Origin: Motacilla alba alba
Taxonomy: Eukaryota > Chordata > Aves > Passeriformes > Motacillidae
Direction: 5' to 3'
Assembly: GCF_015832195.1 (NCBI RefSeq)
Contig: NC_052026.1
Coordinates: 9,283,619-9,347,618 of the forward strand
DNA length: 64,000 nucleotides
Positions 22,499 to 35,362 of this stretch are shown piece after piece. The notes beneath the pieces were generated by a model, which made no database searches, was not told the origin of the DNA, and saw only the letters and a list, made by a program, of their open reading frames with translations. The translations under genes and the position numbers were made by a program. Each line of letters starts with the position of its first letter. Position 1 is the stretch's first letter.

Positions 22499-23031
22499 CC
22501 TCAGGAGCCTAATTAACATATACAAATAGACTTGGGAATTAGGAAGCTACAGCTTGAACTCAACTGCTAGGTGCTAATACCTGGGGATAACCGAACAGGA
22601 TTCCTGAACACAAATTATTTTATTATTTTTGTACTCTCTTCTCCATTTGGTGCTACAACATTTTGAGGTGAGCTGTGAGGTGAAATTGTGAGTTCTCCAC
22701 AAAGAGTTTGTTTAATCCCGGAATTCCCTAAACCCAGATGGACAACTGCTGAGGAATGCTGCTGGTCCAGGCAGCCCGGCTCGCAACCTGGAGATGGAGA
22801 TGCAGATTGAGCTGTGGGTGGGAGCCCGAGACAAAAGGCCGTGAAGTGCCAACCCTTGGTAAAACAAAGGTGTGAAGATGGGAGATGCCAGCCAGGTGAA
22901 TGGACGCTGAAAGACACAGCAGGAGCCGGGAATCGCCGATCTTTTGGGTAACAAAACGGCAGCGAGAGGATGGGCATGGAGAGCGGGGCGGGAGCCGAAG
23001 AGCGAGACTTGCCTTGGGAGAGAAGGGGGGA

Positions 23032-23076
23032 GGATAAAAGGTGTAAAAGGTATAAGAGGTATAAAAGGTATGAAAG
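23032..23076 (+). repeat. 9-bp minisatellite made of TATA-like units
   Basis: About five units of GTATAAAAG with one or two changes each (GTGTAAAAG, GTATAAGAG, GTATAAAAG, GTATGAAAG). Each unit is itself a TATA-box-like word, so the array could act as a multi-start core promoter. Confidence 0.85.
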
Positions 23077-23198
23077 GCCGGGAGTGTCTTGGTTGCTGCC
23101 CTCTTCGGAGGCGCCAGCTCGGGCTGCTCCTGTGTCACTGCGCTGGCCATAAGTGGTGTTATGGAACGAGACTCTGCTGTGGGAAACCTGGTGAGGAA

Positions 23199-23266
23199 AC
23201 CCGGTGGGACTGTGAGTGGGGACCCGGTGGGACTGTGAGTGGGGACCCGGTGGGACTGTGAGTGGG
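23199..23266 (+). repeat. 23-bp tandem repeat, three copies
   Basis: Three essentially identical copies of a 23-base unit starting ACCCGGTGGGACTGTGAG (23199-23221, 23222-23244, 23245-23266). The near-perfect identity implies recent expansion or gene-conversion-like homogenisation. Confidence 0.92.
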
Positions 23267-23445
23267 CTGCAGGGAGCGGGACCCGCCGGGTCACCGTGGC
23301 TGCTGCTTCGGTGGCAGCAGTGACGGGCTCTGTCCTTGGCAATGTGGCTGCCAGGGGGTCTCCCGAGTGGTCACGCTGGGAAGTTTCCTTAACACTCCTA
23401 ATTTTTCAGACCAACACAGACCCCACACATATTTGTCAACTCTAA

Positions 23446-26400
23446 GCCACAGTGAAAGAAGTCTGAGTCTGTAAATGAGGAGTTTCAAATGAAAGAGCGG
23501 GTTGAGGCATTTTGACCCTATTCAATCAAGGTCAGGTTTCCTCTGAATTATACCTGTTTCCTTGTCTAACATTTTAGACACCTCCCAAGTGTCTATCGAC
23601 AGAGTTTATAAGTGGCATTACACAATGAAGAAGAAAGCAAGCTGCTCTCAGCTCCCCCTTTCCCCATGTGTCACAAAGCAGAGTTCCAGAGGAACAGACA
23701 AAAGAGTGTTTGGGTCCCAGTTGTGTGCCTATGGGAAAGGAGTGGTGAAAAGAGGCCAGCAGCTCCTCAAAACAGGGAGGGGAGGGAAAAGCACAAATCA
23801 GCTTTATGAGCCAGCAAATGATGGATGGCTAAATGCCAATTTAGAGCAATACACAGAATGGGGTTTGCATTGTTGCAATTATTAAAGGTTATTTTACTTT
23901 TAATTTTTTGTGGTAGGTGTCCTTACTTCCTCCTTACAGAAACCCTTGATTTTCACTTGCTACATACTTAGATGTGCTTGTCATAGCCACAAGGTGATTT
24001 CAGTTCTCGGGTGCCAGGAAACCTCTCTGCTGATCAAAACACAGCTGCACAGGCTCACTGGATCTATTCACGGGTGCCACACGACTGGGGTATGTCTGTC
24101 TATACCTGTGAAAATAGATGTAATTAATATAACAGATGTAATACATGCATACAAATCCAGATGCTAAAAATGACTTATAGTAAGAGAAGGTTTTCATTTG
24201 CCAAACAAGATATCAAAGTATCTGAATCATTTAAGCAATATACTATCTACACTTGGACTACTGTTGCTGCAGTGACATTGGCACCCTCTTAGTCTATTTT
24301 TTTCCCAATTGAGCTTGTTTTTAAGTGAAAGATCCTAAGAAACACAATTTAAAAACATTCTTTAATTAGGTTTTTCCAGACTGTCACCTCTCTGCGGCAT
24401 TTAAAAAGCTCTTTCCATCACTTCCCACAAGTTGATTGGACCTAGGATGTCAGATCATAAGACTACACGAATTGCTATTCACTGGACACTGACCTTATGA
24501 TTGGAACAATGAAGGAGCATTTCTCTATACATTTGATAAAAAAATTCTTCAGTGTAAGTAAGGGAACAGAATATTTTCTTAAAGTTAACCTTTTTTTCTC
24601 ATTACAGAAATGTATATCGACTCCTTTGGTAACAAATAACAGGCATATTCTTCAGAATGCTTTATTAATAGATTTTGTGTTACAATTTTACCTTCTTCAT
24701 TTTGACATTTATTTCTCCTTTAATGAGTCAAAATGCCGAGCCAAGAGCTCTTGGCTTTAAGTATGTTTTTAACATCAGGATATTAACTGCCACATTCAGG
24801 CTAATTAGCTTATGTCTTTGAGATCTTTGTGGAAAAAGAACCAAACACCCCAATTTTTAAAAATTGATGTAAATGGAAACTTCGACTTTAGTGGCATTGG
24901 AAGACAATAATGCTTCCTCATCATCATCTCAACATTCAGTATTATGGTTTTACTGCCAAATATCCCAAATATCTGTGATAAGTGCCTCTTCTTGTAATAA
25001 AAGATACTGAACAAAAAGCAGTTTAACTGAGATTTTGAAGTCTTGATTTGCAACAGTCCATTCTGAACCCTTCATTTTATTTCCTTTTGTATTGTGCAGG
25101 CAAACAATAGTAGTAGCTTTCGTCATGAGCTCAAGCAGTACATTTTAGCAGACTGAGCTTAAGCACATGCAGATGGGTGTAACATCAATTTTTTAAAGGA
25201 TATTATAAATCCATCTGTAAGCAAATTAATGTAAGAACAAAAGAACATTTTTTCATAATTGTGGGTAATTCTGAGCAAAGTTTCAATGGTTCCTCCCAAA
25301 AATCTAGATGAAGCAATTGCAGGTTTTGATTATTTTTAAATTCTGACTCTTAAATCATACCAGTATGAGTCCCATTATCAAGGCAAGACAAAACCAACTG
25401 CAATAGATTTTCTATTAATACCCTGATTTTGTCTGCTAGCAGAAGGGTCCATACACAGGTTATCTGTGGATTTACTCTTTGCTCATTGGTGACTGAAGGG
25501 CCATTTCTACCTTTCTCAGTGACACAGGGCCAAAGCTCACAGCTCACCTGAGTGTGCCTTGCTGGCTCACAGGTACCAGGTACCTGTGTCAGAGAAACTG
25601 AATGCACCTCTGAAGATTGGGTCCACCAAAGTAAAGTGTTTCTTTATTCAAGATGTCTTTTAGTGGTTATGGTATTTCTGACTTTTTTCCTTGTGAAACC
25701 AGTAGATAGCATTAGCTTGCTTCCTTGTTTGCCTGTATGAGGAAGTAAGAGAAAAAAATATAAATTCGTTTAAAAACAAATGCAATAATTCCATCTGCCT
25801 GCCTGATTTGACATTTTCAACTCAATTTCTCAGTTTCTCTCATGAATGGCCCAGCTCTTCCCAGGAATACGCACTGCTTAAATGGTGGACATATGCTACA
25901 ATAATAACAATTCCAAATAATTGCTCTAACGGGGTGAATGAGTAATGCCAATTAGTTGATGTGATGATGTTTCCATGACAAACGCCAGCTTTATAGAGTT
26001 GTTCACTTTTAAGTCTAACAGCTTTCTGATATCCTTTGTCAGGCAACATGTGACTTTACCACCTTAATTCATAAATCTGTCCTGATTGATGCACAAAGCC
26101 ATGGACTGTGCTCCTACTTAAATCAAAATTTCAACCAACCCCTAATGCAGAACTAAGTTTAGGCTTAACTGTAAAGACATAGTCAAAGCAGATTTTCTGA
26201 TGAACACCTATTAAATAATTTCATTGCCTATTTCCTGAGGACACTTTAAAATAGAAATGTTGGTGTGCACATGTACTTTATTACACATTGTCAAATCAAG
26301 CTCTGGTTCAGGACAACACTTCAGCCTGTTGTTAACCTCATTAACCTCAGACATCAAACACAATGGACTTGCAGACCTGTCTGAATTTAAATTTAACTAT

Positions 26401-28770
26401 CATTCAGAATAGAAATGTTTTACTGAATTGAGAGTTAAACTGAAGGCATGCTCCTAATCCACAGAGGACAGAGCTTCTTGCTGAAATGAATATTTACATG
26501 ATATTGTGTGCATGAGATTAAAATATTTGGTGTCATAATGGTACTCTTGGAATCAAATATCTGCAAACCTAATTCTTAATGCTCTCAGACCAGACACTTT
26601 GTTTTTAAATTTTGCATTTGATTTTCTTTCTTTCTGCAACAAGACTATAGAGAGAAAGGAATTCAAGAACCACGCAGCAGACCAGTAGTACACTTTTCAA
26701 GTCTGCTGACAAAAAATATCCACAGGCCCACTGAAATAACAGGCACCAACAAGTTTGTGATGATTCACATACATCTGTACCATATTCTGTTAAGAGGCAT
26801 GGATGATTTTCATCCACTGGTATAAAGACACATCAATATTAAATCTGGGCTTACTCCACAATTTGCTGCCACACTTTCCACTCTTGCAGTTGACCTGTGA
26901 TAACTCTTTGCTCACAGAGAGAGGAAGTTCAGAAGCAGTAATGGTCCAGAAGTCTTCCAGACCTCCTGCAGGGGCAATGTTTCCACAGCCACAGATTTTC
27001 AGAGGAGAAAGGTCAGTGCTTTGTTAAATTAGGGACTTAACACAGGAAAATGTGTGAGGAAGTCACAAACCAAAGCATGGCTAGTTTCTGTAAAACTCCC
27101 AACCAGACACAACCACCAAGTGACCAGAGTTCTGTACTGGACGTTAACTCACCAAGTTGTTTCTCCATGCACATTTACTCCTTCTTGAGCCCATGAAGAT
27201 TTTCTGGGGGAGCAGCCTCCCCAGCCATTGGTGCTTGGGCTAGCCTTGAAGGCCTGGCTGTATCAAGGTGCTCTCTGCTGTACAGCTGTCCCTGCTGCCT
27301 GATGTCTCTGCAACAGGCACTTCAGTGCAGCTGCTCAAGCTCACAACTGCCCCACTTGCTCAGGGAGATTCTTCACTCGTGTCTGAGCAACAGTGATATC
27401 ACTGCCAGAGTATGTCAGTCACTGACATCTTGGAAACAGAGGAGGAAAGGAGACAGGCTGGGAAAGCCAAGGATTAAATAAAACCAATATGAAAACTCTT
27501 ATCACCTTTTGACAAAAGGCTAGAGGAATTTGGAAACAAAAAGTGTCGTGCAGCTCCACTGACTTGGTAGCTCAGTGAGTTATATCAGTATAAATGGTGT
27601 CTTGGAGTATTAAAAAAGGCATCAGACTGGTAACTCCTAGTTAAGTACTGATAGTTAGGTCAGAGAATAGAGTCCTGTAGGTATTTCAGCAAGTCAAAAA
27701 ATTTACCCAGTTAATACATACTGTATAAAATATTGGGCTTTTAAGTTGTGGGATTTTTCTGTTTTGTTTTCAGACTGAAATTGTCAAATATTTGACAAGT
27801 TCCTAAACCTGCTTGTAAAAATCCCCAAGTCACAAGCCAGTCGGATAAAAATCTCTTCATTGTAAAAAGGGAAGGGGGAAGGGAAGGTTTGTTGATAAGT
27901 TTGCTGTACTATTAAAACATTTAACCACAGCCTGGAGCTCAAATCAGCATTCATGTGAAGTTCTTATTTATTAGATTATATGAAAAGTATTCATCAAAAT
28001 CATGTCTTGTTTTTGAAAGAGATGCACCCCAGTAATTATGGTGTAAGATAGATCCATTTCTTGGGAATATGGAAAAGGAAGTGATAAACACTGTCAGGAG
28101 CTGTGCTCTGGCCCTTTTAAGGAACACACTTCTGTTCTAAATAAACATTAAAATAACAGTAGAGAATGGATGAGGAAGAAATCACAGAGGCATTTATCAC
28201 ACTGAATCAAAGCTCATGTTGACTTGTCTAAATCTATATAAAGAAAAAGGCCTGCAAGTGGCTCTGAAAGTGATGGGAACCCATGCTTCAAACACATGTC
28301 TTGAAAGAATGTCAGAAACATTGTTCCCCTTTTGGCTGCGGTTACAGATGCTTTCTCGGGACTGCGGGCTCACCAGTTTCACTTGTCTGGAGCACTCAAA
28401 AATACATTTTTCCCTGGAAGACAGTCTGCATATGCTTGCAATAAACATTAACCAAATCAAATGACTTTCACTTCGGGATGAATACTTTCAAGTAAGTCTG
28501 TTAGCGACACTCATAGTAAATTCTAATAATTAGTTTTTCCAATCTACTTGGGTTGCACTGACGAACACAATCACTCCTAACATATTTATATGCAGCATAA
28601 ATCCTGCCTCCCTCTGTATGCCTGCGGAAGGCCCAAGGTAAAATGGATGTATTGTGCTGCAGGAACACATGAGAGCCCCTGTAGGTCAGGTGGGTGATGC
28701 TGCTGGTTTTGTGTGTCTGAGCTCTGCTGGCTGGGCAAGAGCCAGGAGAAGCCGCCTGCTCACCCTGGAC
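23446..28770. other. Gene-desert DNA; no gene seen
   Basis: AT-rich unique sequence with only short unsupported open frames. GC-richer patches without CpG clustering occur near 27190-27400. No interspersed element was identified with confidence. Confidence 0.55.
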
Positions 28771-28773
28771 ATC

Positions 28774-28802
28774 TGCCCTGCTGCTGGGGCTGCAGCAGGG
28801 CA
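28774..28802. other. Perfect 11-bp inverted repeat (hairpin)
   Basis: TGCCCTGCTGC (28774-28784) and GCAGCAGGGCA (28792-28802) are perfect reverse complements around a 7-base loop, TGGGGCT. It lies in a GC-richer patch with no gene assigned. It is too short for a typical microRNA precursor unless the flanks also pair, which I did not see. Confidence 0.8.
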
Positions 28803-29434
28803 AAGTCTGCAGCTTTCTGGCCACAAAATATGTAAGTTACAAAACATGGAAACTCTCAGCTCTGCAAAGCCAATGAAACCACATTTTCCTATAACTGTGG
28901 CTTCCCCTTTTTGCAGGCTACCCTCTCGTAATGGCTTGTAAATCACAGAGTGGTATCTCTAGAGATGGGAAATTCTTTTTTTATGCTTGTGAATGTAACC
29001 CAACATGAAGTGGTCCTCTAATGGGACATTTCAGGGTCTTACTGGAAGGACAGCAGTCATACCAATGCCTCTCAGCACCCTTCTGCTTAGCCAAAATACA
29101 GAAGCATGAATTAGAATTATGTCTATATTATAATTAAAATAAAGAAAACCGTTACCTTCAGCAATTTGGTTACTGGAAATTCCCTAGATGCAGCTGAGCA
29201 AAGCTCCCAGTGGCTTGCTCCACCAAGTCCCAGATAGTACTGAAATGCAATCAAATCATTATTAGAAATGATCTGGTCTATTTTTGTGTAATTTTCTTAA
29301 CTCTGAATATCTAAAGAACTACTGCAGCAGACCATAAGACCCAGCTCTGGCTGAGAAATCTGCAAGCATTGCATAAAATGTATGATTCTACAACTCATTA
29401 AGTCTAATTTATGGCATATGTAATTAAGCACCTT

Positions 29435-29570
29435 TGAATTGAACCTAGGTCTCTAGAGATAATAACACTTAGAACTTATATAGGGCTTTTCATCTTCAAA
29501 GTGCTTTACAAACATTAACTAATTAACAACATAATAAGACATGAAAGGCGAAAGTACTTACCCATAGTGC
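29435..29570 (+). repeat. Ancient MIR/LINE-tail-like fragment
   Basis: The words GAACCTAGGTCTCT and TTATATAGGGCTTTTCATCTT followed by CAAAGTGCTTTACAAACATTAA resemble old amniote SINE/LINE families whose consensus carries 'aagcgctttacaaacatta'. It is decayed and non-coding. Family naming is uncertain without a repeat library. Confidence 0.45.
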
Positions 29571-31434
29571 TGCATAGCCTCTGTATAATTCAGATTTTGA
29601 TGATTTTCAGTGCAAGACCCAGTCTGGGTGCACAGAAAGGATTTACCAGTGGTCCTCTTTACAATCAGAAAAGGACGTTGTGCACATAATATCTCTGAAT
29701 TTCCAGAGTCCATCCCTTCTCTGCTATTTACTGCTGAGTCAGAAGAAACAGCTCCCAAGTGTGAAGGAAGGTATGGAAAATGACAATTCACAGCTGTTTG
29801 AGGGTGTATGAGTTTTCAAGGCTTTGGAGGCAGAGTAGTGGGGCAAAATGTAGAAAGGGGCTCCTGGAGAATTCACTGTACAAAATTTCTGGTATCACCT
29901 AAGTCCATATCCTTCCCAAGGGAAATCTGATAATTACACAAACTCTCTAGAGATTGGCTAAAAGACCAGGGAGAAGACCTCACTTCAGCTCAAATACATT
30001 TTCCTGTAAATACTACAATTTTTTTTCCTTTATTTCTGCTCTTCTGAAAAGTCTGAACTATCTAGCCAGCGTGTTTGTTCATTTTTTGGGGGTTTTTATC
30101 ACTTGGTCTAATTTACACATGGTCTCTTGAGACAGTGTATCTTGAGACAGCCTTTTTACCCGAATGAATGTTTTCTTGGTGATAGCAATGTTGCAGATGT
30201 TATATCAGGTTACTTGAATCCCCCTGAACATTCCTAATGCAGAAAGATGACAGATAAAATAAAAGGGGAACAATGAATCCTGATAGTTTTAGTGACCCAT
30301 CCTTCAGACATCAGCCTGTGTCAGTTATCATTTTCCTGAGCTCAGAATGCTGCCCATTGTCTGTGCACATGCTGTGCTTGAGCATCACCTGTTCACCAGC
30401 AAGGATAATGGTTGTGGTGGCAGGATCTCTTGTTCCTGCCCAGACAATGCCTGCCTATATCCCCATGGGGATTCTACAGTGCCCAAAAACCTGAGAGTTT
30501 GGGCACCAGTGGACAAGCATGGCAAGCATATAAGGCAGAACAATGCACAGGTACCTGCCTAACTCTGCACACCAAAAATATCTCAGACACCAACACAGAT
30601 GACTCAGCAGCAGCAGTGCAGGCGGAACCCCATCAGAAATTAAAGAAAATGAGACATACCATGGACCAGAAAATAACATGCCTGTGGAAGCAGCAGGCTT
30701 TTGTGCTCCCCCACAGACACAGAGTCCAGAACAAATCCTGAAAGGTAACAATCTCACAGCAGCAATGCCTACAAGAGATCCTACAATAAACATAGGCTCT
30801 AATCAAATGCATTACGATTTTTAAATGCAAATGTAGAATAGAACTGTCAAAATGTTTTATCCCTAAATTGTGAATGCTAACCTTCCCATACTTATTATAT
30901 AGCAGTACATTTTAATTTGCCTGGAGCAGAGTTGAATAAAGCAAGCATCACAAACACAATCAAATGGATATTCAAAAGAACTGCTCTTCACAATAGCTGT
31001 GTGTCTGAGCAAAGCTTCAAATGTTGATCAATTGATTACCAAAATCAAAGAATACATTTCCCAAATGAGCTTCTGTAAAGCACTCAATAGGACCAGAGAA
31101 AAACAGCATAAAGTTCCACAGAACAGCAGTTTTCTCTAAAATATGTACAGGTGCAACTTTCTACTGCTTTCTTGCTTTATAACTTAGATCTTCACAGATC
31201 TAGAATGAGGAATAAAACACTTTTGATAAATCAATAGTTTGATTCAGTTTCAGTGTGGCAAATTCAGTCAACCAAAGACAGAAAACAATTTGAAATTATC
31301 CAAAGGTATACTTTAAATCTTACAGCGAATCACAGTCTCACTGGTACAATCACCCAAATGATTTTTTAAATATTTAATGAACAAAATAATGGCAAAAATA
31401 TAAAGTTTAGCATAACTACTACTGTTCTGTCCAT
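29571..31434. other. Gene-desert DNA; no gene seen
   Basis: Unique AT-rich DNA. Short overlapping open frames on both strands around 30270-30830 show no domain or known similarity and are probably chance. Confidence 0.5.
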
Positions 31435-31566
31435 CTACCATCTCCAATGAGCTGGTTTCTGCTGTGCCATGCTGCTGTAGTTGTATTTTTTGCCTTTCTT
31501 CTGCCAGTCATCTTTGCAGAACAACCGTCCACCACATGCACATGGCTTTTGCTCACTGACTTTAAC
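31435..31566 (-). other. Exon-like segment with acceptor and 43-codon open frame
   Basis: On the minus strand a pyrimidine-rich acceptor ending TTTTTCAG (AG at 31568-31567) is followed by an open frame of 43 codons, ending in TAG at 31437-31435. The frame includes the cysteine-bearing words KPCACGGRLFCKDDW and then KKGKKYNYSS. That loosely resembles the end of a zinc-binding (LIM-like) domain, but I do not recognise a protein. Another frame through the same DNA is also open. It could be the terminal exon of an unannotated minus-strand transcript, or chance. Confidence 0.2.
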
Positions 31567-31569
31567 CTG

Positions 31570-34500
31570 AAAAATGGGATGAAAAAAGGAAAACTAACTT
31601 TCAATAGGAAACAAACCTATTAGTTGCTTGAGCTTTCTTATATTTTATCCTCCTTCTAAAGGCAAGTTTTCTTGTACCACCTCTTGCAGTAACTTAACCT
31701 GTTATACTGTGCTGTCCTCAACATGACAAAACCTGAGCTGGGGGTGAAAACTCTTCAATATCCTCTCCCTGTAGAACAAAATTCAGAGTTGTTCATGAGC
31801 AATGAAGTTCTCAGCACCTTTGTCTTTACTCCCCAATCATTTTGATCCTCTCTTGTAGCTGCTGTCCTAATCTGGAAGTTTATAAGGGAAAAACCTGAAG
31901 GATCAAACCCATTCTTTTGACTTAATGAAAATTTTTCTCAGCAACAACCTAAAATATCAGTTGAAAAGCCTCAACATTCAGAATTTCTGACATTTGATGT
32001 TGAGGTTCTGACTCTTTTAGGATGCAGACTTTATAGCACTTAGTCTTTCCCATGAGCTGCTGCTTTACTAAGGAGAAAAGCCCCACCCACCCTCACCACA
32101 TTACTCTCAATAATTCCTAGAGTAACAGAGATTACACTGATCTGCAGGATTTTTCTCCTTTCTAAACAAATAGCTTTCTGGAGCAAGCCTCTATGCTGAA
32201 ATCCTCTTGGGTAAACAGAGAGCACTCCAGGACTTACTGCATCTTAAGCAAGTGAACAAATATTTAGCCTTGTGATGCTTAGGTGGCTGATTCTCTATCT
32301 GTACCTTTCTTTCATCTTCCATCTGGAAAAGAAGCATGGCTGAAGGAACCTGAGAGGAAAAGGAAAAAAAAAAAAAAAAAAGAGAGAACAGAAATGGTGG
32401 CTGGCCAATAGAGAAACCATAAATGTGGGAGATCAACAAGTTATAGGGAAGGGATATTTTGTCTCTCCTTATACTTTTGCAGATAATTTCAACAGAGGTT
32501 TGTTTCACTTTACCAAAACAGGATTTAGCTCCTGTTGCCCTGTGCAGTGAGGTAAGGAGGACTTTCAAGGATGACAGAGACAACCCAGAAAACTTCCCAT
32601 CATTCTGTATGTCCTCAGGGTGCCAAAGAGAGGCCCCAGTTTCTGACTCTCACTGGTATTTGCTATTTTTCCAGACTCTTACCAGGAACATTCACTCCTA
32701 CAGCAGCAGGGAGAATAACATTTTATTCTACTCTGTCCTTGTTTGCCAGTTAATGAAAGATTTTGTGAGGTAAAAACCAGAATTTTTTTCCTTCCAGTGC
32801 TGTTATTCCCATATAGCACATGGACTTTTTGATCCTTCAGCTCTGGACCATGTCTCCTTCAGTATCTCAGTCAGCTCCTAATCTCAGGAGGAAACAGCAT
32901 CTGCCTCTGGGTCTTATTCTCATGTAGGTCTGCTAATCACATGAACATCCTTAGCCTTACAACAGGTGATTTAATGGTGTCATTAATCCCATTTTAATTC
33001 TAAAGAACTGAGGCACACAGTAATTGCTGGGACAGGAGGCTGGGCACCAAACTCAGATTTCTTGTTAAACTCTTTCAGTGTTCATTCATTTTCTGATGCT
33101 TCAATACTTCAGTTTGTGTCTTTTTATTTTTTTCTCTAAAATATTTGTAGAACAGGTACAAAAGGTATCAGGGCAAAAAATCCAAGTTGATGAGAGCAAT
33201 TAAAGTGTTTAAATAGCCAATGGTTTTTCTTCTTCCATATGACTCTTTCTATACAAGAAGGCAAGATGAGGGTATTCTTGTGCTAGCAGATAGCTGCAGC
33301 TCTGCAGGGTTACTGAAGTGCTAATATTGATCAGACAAGATGGAACATGTTACTGAGGCAATTGGTCAGGCTAAAGCAGTGATGGCAGCACATGGCATGT
33401 TATGGATGGCTGAAGTAGCTGAGGATATCTATCTTTCTGTCCATCTACCTGTTTTCCAAGACGTCTATCATCATTGAACTTTGCTACCAAGGAACAAGGG
33501 CAGCACTTAATCATCAATAGATAAATACTGTTTATGTCATTAACTGGGGACTGGGTCAGATTTTCCTTATTTGTACCTTTGCTGCTCTTTTTTTTTTTAG
33601 CTCCACAGTTGTGAGACAGTAGCATTTTCTCACAGCCTGTATGTGTTGTTTTGGGACTCGTGTCAGTAGCAACAGCACAGCTCTGTGTGTCTGCCAGGGC
33701 TTATTCAATGGAACTCCTTTCCAGAAAAACAAAATAGCCAACAGATGAGGGTTACAAAATTTCAAACCCAAAGCCTTTTCATAATATCTGATCCATGGCT
33801 TGGAAGCAGCAGCAGTGTGAGCAGTCTCTGCACCTGCCCCACGCAGCCACAAGTGTCTGAATGGCAGAGGGAGTTTCCCAAGTTATACCTGCTGTAAACC
33901 CACAACTTCCCTGGCTGCATTTTCTCTATAGTTAGTATTCAGCAAAGACACTGCAGCAGTGCAGAGCTGTGTGTTTGCTGGCATTTTTCTCGTTCAAAGC
34001 TTTTGAGAACACTTTACTGAGGCATATAATGGTGCCTTGAAATTGGCTTCTAAACCACATTTTGAGAAGATGAAACACAGGCTCTTGGCTGGGTGGTTTT
34101 GCCCTGTGCCATGGCTTGCTTGAGGCAGAAAAGCACCCCATCTCCCCCTTCCAAATCTCTCAGCTCAAGTCTCATCAGTCTGGCTCTGCTCATGAGATTC
34201 CTCTCTAATATAACAGTTTGTCTCTCCTCCCTCCCTCCCCCTCTTAATTTTTACATTACTTATTACAAGTTCTGGTACATACATTTCCCCCTCTTACATG
34301 GTTTTAAACTCCAAGAAGAATTCATTTATCATTACCGAGTCTTACATTAAAGACCATCTTCCTGGGGTAATTTTGGGAGTAATCATTGTGCCCTCTTGTT
34401 TTTATCTGAAGTATTCCAAAAGGAGAGTTAGTTAGTCTAAATTAGGCAACGGAGTTTTTGCCTTGACATTTGGGAGGTCAAATTTTGCCTGTGACTGTCA

Positions 34501-35360
34501 ACCTCTCAGAAGAGGAGATGGCATTTGGAGTAATCCAAAACTCCTGCAGAGTTACATTACTGTGGCAGCCAGATGAGTAAATCTAGGCTGAAGATCTATT
34601 GGTTCAATTACAGCTCGGGGTCAGGACATGCCATAAATTATTAGATATGCAAATGGAAAACTCTGACTGTTGATGAAAGAAAGATGGATGGATTTCTTAA
34701 ATACTCATAATTAGTGCAGAGACTAACTATATAAACTGATGTATAGTTATTTGCTTGTAAAAAACTTCTGTTCTTAAATGTTACCTGTGTGCAGGTAAAA
34801 AAATTACTTTTTTTTTTTGTTTTATGTACATGTCATATTTTAAAAATAAACCTAGGAAATCATTTGGAGGTGTTTTGAACTTATTCTGCAATGCCCCTAG
34901 ATTTTTGGAAGCAGTTTCAGAACACTTCAGAAGATGGTAATTCTCATTCTGTTCCCACTTACTGTGGGGTAAATCTGCAGCACTGCCCTGTGTTCTGTGA
35001 ACACACACTGACAATGTATTTGGGAGGGGCACCATTCCTTTGCCTGTGGAGGTCGAGTGTGGAAAGGATGCCTCAGACTGGCTCAGGTTTGTGTATCTGC
35101 TGGAGAGTGAATGACCTGGCACAGGAGAACTTGACCTTATCACAACTCTTTATGAACTCTGTGGCGTTTCAAGAGATTTTTGTGGGTAGGGAAATAAAAT
35201 ACAATTAAGATATTACTCTACCACACCTATTTTTGCTGTCGCTTAAATACATTATTTACAGTCTTATTTCTCAGTGTGATTGAAATTGGAAGAGCTTACC
35301 CCTACTTTAGTTGTGTAGGAAATCTGCTGCATCTGTAAAAACTTGTTGAATTTCTCTTGC
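31570..35360. other. Gene-desert DNA; no gene seen
   Basis: Unique AT-rich sequence with an A-run at 32365-32382 and a T-run near 33590. One decayed MIR-like fragment is listed separately. The 130-codon minus-strand frame at 32191-32583 contains poly-F from the A-run and is not a gene. Confidence 0.55.
32970..33065 (+). repeat. Ancient MIR-like fragment
   Basis: TTAATCCCATTTTA, then AACTGAGGCACACAG, then ACCAAACTCAGATTTC follow the order of the conserved MIR/L2-tail core (CCCATTTTACAGATGAGGAAACTGAGGCACAGAG, as recalled), with substitutions. Decayed and non-functional as an element. Confidence 0.55.
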
Positions 35361-35362
35361 AG

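Larger units (their letters stand above)
22655..23445 (+). mobile_element. GC-rich, promoter-like insertion: possible solo LTR or orphan CpG island
   Basis: An abrupt island of higher G+C and CpG occurs in an AT-rich desert. In order it shows a CpG-bearing body, a tandem array of TATAAAAGG-type units (23032-23076), GC-rich leader-like sequence, a GTGAGG donor-like site at about 23191, a 23-bp tandem array (23199-23266) and an acceptor-like pyrimidine tract ending in CAG near 23410. This order (body, TATA, leader) fits an avian endogenous-retrovirus LTR without its internal genes. I could not define TG/CA ends, a target-site duplication or a primer-binding site, so a standalone promoter or CpG island is also possible. 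No retroviral protein frames are present. Confidence 0.35.

Noticed and set aside
22728..23342. 204-codon minus-strand frame in the GC-rich module
   Set aside because: It crosses both tandem arrays and reads them as repeated short peptides. No retroviral or cellular domain is visible.
32191..32583. 130-codon minus-strand frame with a phenylalanine run
   Set aside because: The run is the translation of an A-homopolymer read in reverse. The rest shows no similarity to a known protein.
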